This document shows positions 63,996 through 64,000 of a stretch of 64,000 bases of DNA, in pieces. Each line of letters starts with the position of its first letter. Positions within the stretch are counted from its first letter, which is position 1. The position numbers and the translations under genes are program-made. The notes beneath the pieces are model-generated. The model was given only the letters and a program-made list of their open reading frames with translations. It did not search any database and was not told the DNA's origin. The stretch comes from Loigolactobacillus binensis (GTDB lineage Bacteria; Bacillota; Bacilli; Lactobacillales; Lactobacillaceae), in assembly GCF_005405165.1 (NCBI RefSeq), contig NZ_BJDN01000006.1, forward strand, positions 47,443 to 111,442. The letters are read 5' to 3'.

Positions 63996-64000
63996 GTGTT
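63996..64000 (+). CDS. Start of a gene running off the right edge
   Basis: AAAGGAG at 63981-63987 followed 8 bases later by GTG at 63996. Only the first codon and two bases are in the window, so the product cannot be told. It is divergent from a TetR gene. Confidence 0.45.

Noticed and set aside
32851..64000. A single prophage or integrated plasmid covering the accessory half
   Set aside because: No integrase, capsid, terminase, replication or conjugation genes are present; the region looks like accumulated small modules.

Overview
This window is a piece of a low-to-mid GC Firmicute chromosome, most likely a member of the Lactobacillaceae. The first 28 kb has the gene order typical of lactobacilli (dnaJ-dnaK-grpE-hrcA, hemW, ribF, truB, rbfA-infB-ylxQ-ylxR-nusA-rimP, polC, proS, rseP, cdsA, uppS, frr, pyrH, tsf, rpsB), followed by a D-lactate dehydrogenase gene, so the organism probably makes D-lactate. 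Strong AGGAGG-type ribosome sites, TTG/GTG starts, a CIRCE element and a Bacillus-type SOS box agree. A Loigolactobacillus-like species is a guess from memory of protein style and was not tested.

Layout. 0-28.5 kb: housekeeping genes, all on the minus strand, in several transcription units separated by clear hairpin terminators: heat shock (hrcA operon, CIRCE controlled), truB-ribF-hemW, the rimP-to-rbfA translation/antitermination operon, polC with a terminator-like hairpin in its leader, uppS-cdsA-rseP-proS, pyrH-frr, tsf, rpsB and ldhD. 28.5-32.6 kb: short conserved genes (plsC, yneF, ynzC, lexA with its SOS box), a small membrane protein plus XRE regulator pair, and a PAS-domain protein.

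32.8-64 kb is an accessory region built mostly of small two- or three-gene modules, each a transcription factor next to a redox enzyme, transporter or membrane protein. The modules are: Rrf2 with a nucleotide-sugar-epimerase-like protein, HxlR with an SDR, TetR with an HXXEE membrane protein, LysR with a DMT exporter and a broken cyclase gene plus SDR, TetR with an alarmone synthetase and a MacB-like ABC transporter, MerR with SDRs and an O-acetyltransferase, TetR with an SDR, a CmtR-like ArsR with CadD, Rrf2 with quinone-oxidoreductase-like and flavin-reductase-like genes, an osmoprotectant ABC transporter, LysR with a fumarate-reductase-like flavoprotein, and TetR with a CrtC-like lipocalin enzyme. 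Many intergenic regions hold clear dyad operators. A tRNA-Ser(CGA), a tRNA-3'-end-like remnant and an IS607-family element (serine transposase plus an intact-looking TnpB nuclease) sit at 37.3-39.7 kb.

Signs of decay and shuffling in the accessory half are a frameshifted second copy of the small alarmone synthetase gene (60.7-61.25 kb), a cyclase gene with one in-frame stop, and a C-terminal protein fragment upstream of the tRNA. Other signs are a possible frameshifted ORF ahead of the osmoprotectant operon and two near-identical terminators bracketing one TetR-SDR module. I found no clearly new multi-gene defence system. The best candidates for follow-up are the two-promoter MerR regulon (both promoters have 19-base spacers over matching dyads), the tetR-relQ-ABC arrangement with its decayed second copy, the TnpB element with its presumed guide RNA, and the TetR/CrtC-like module.
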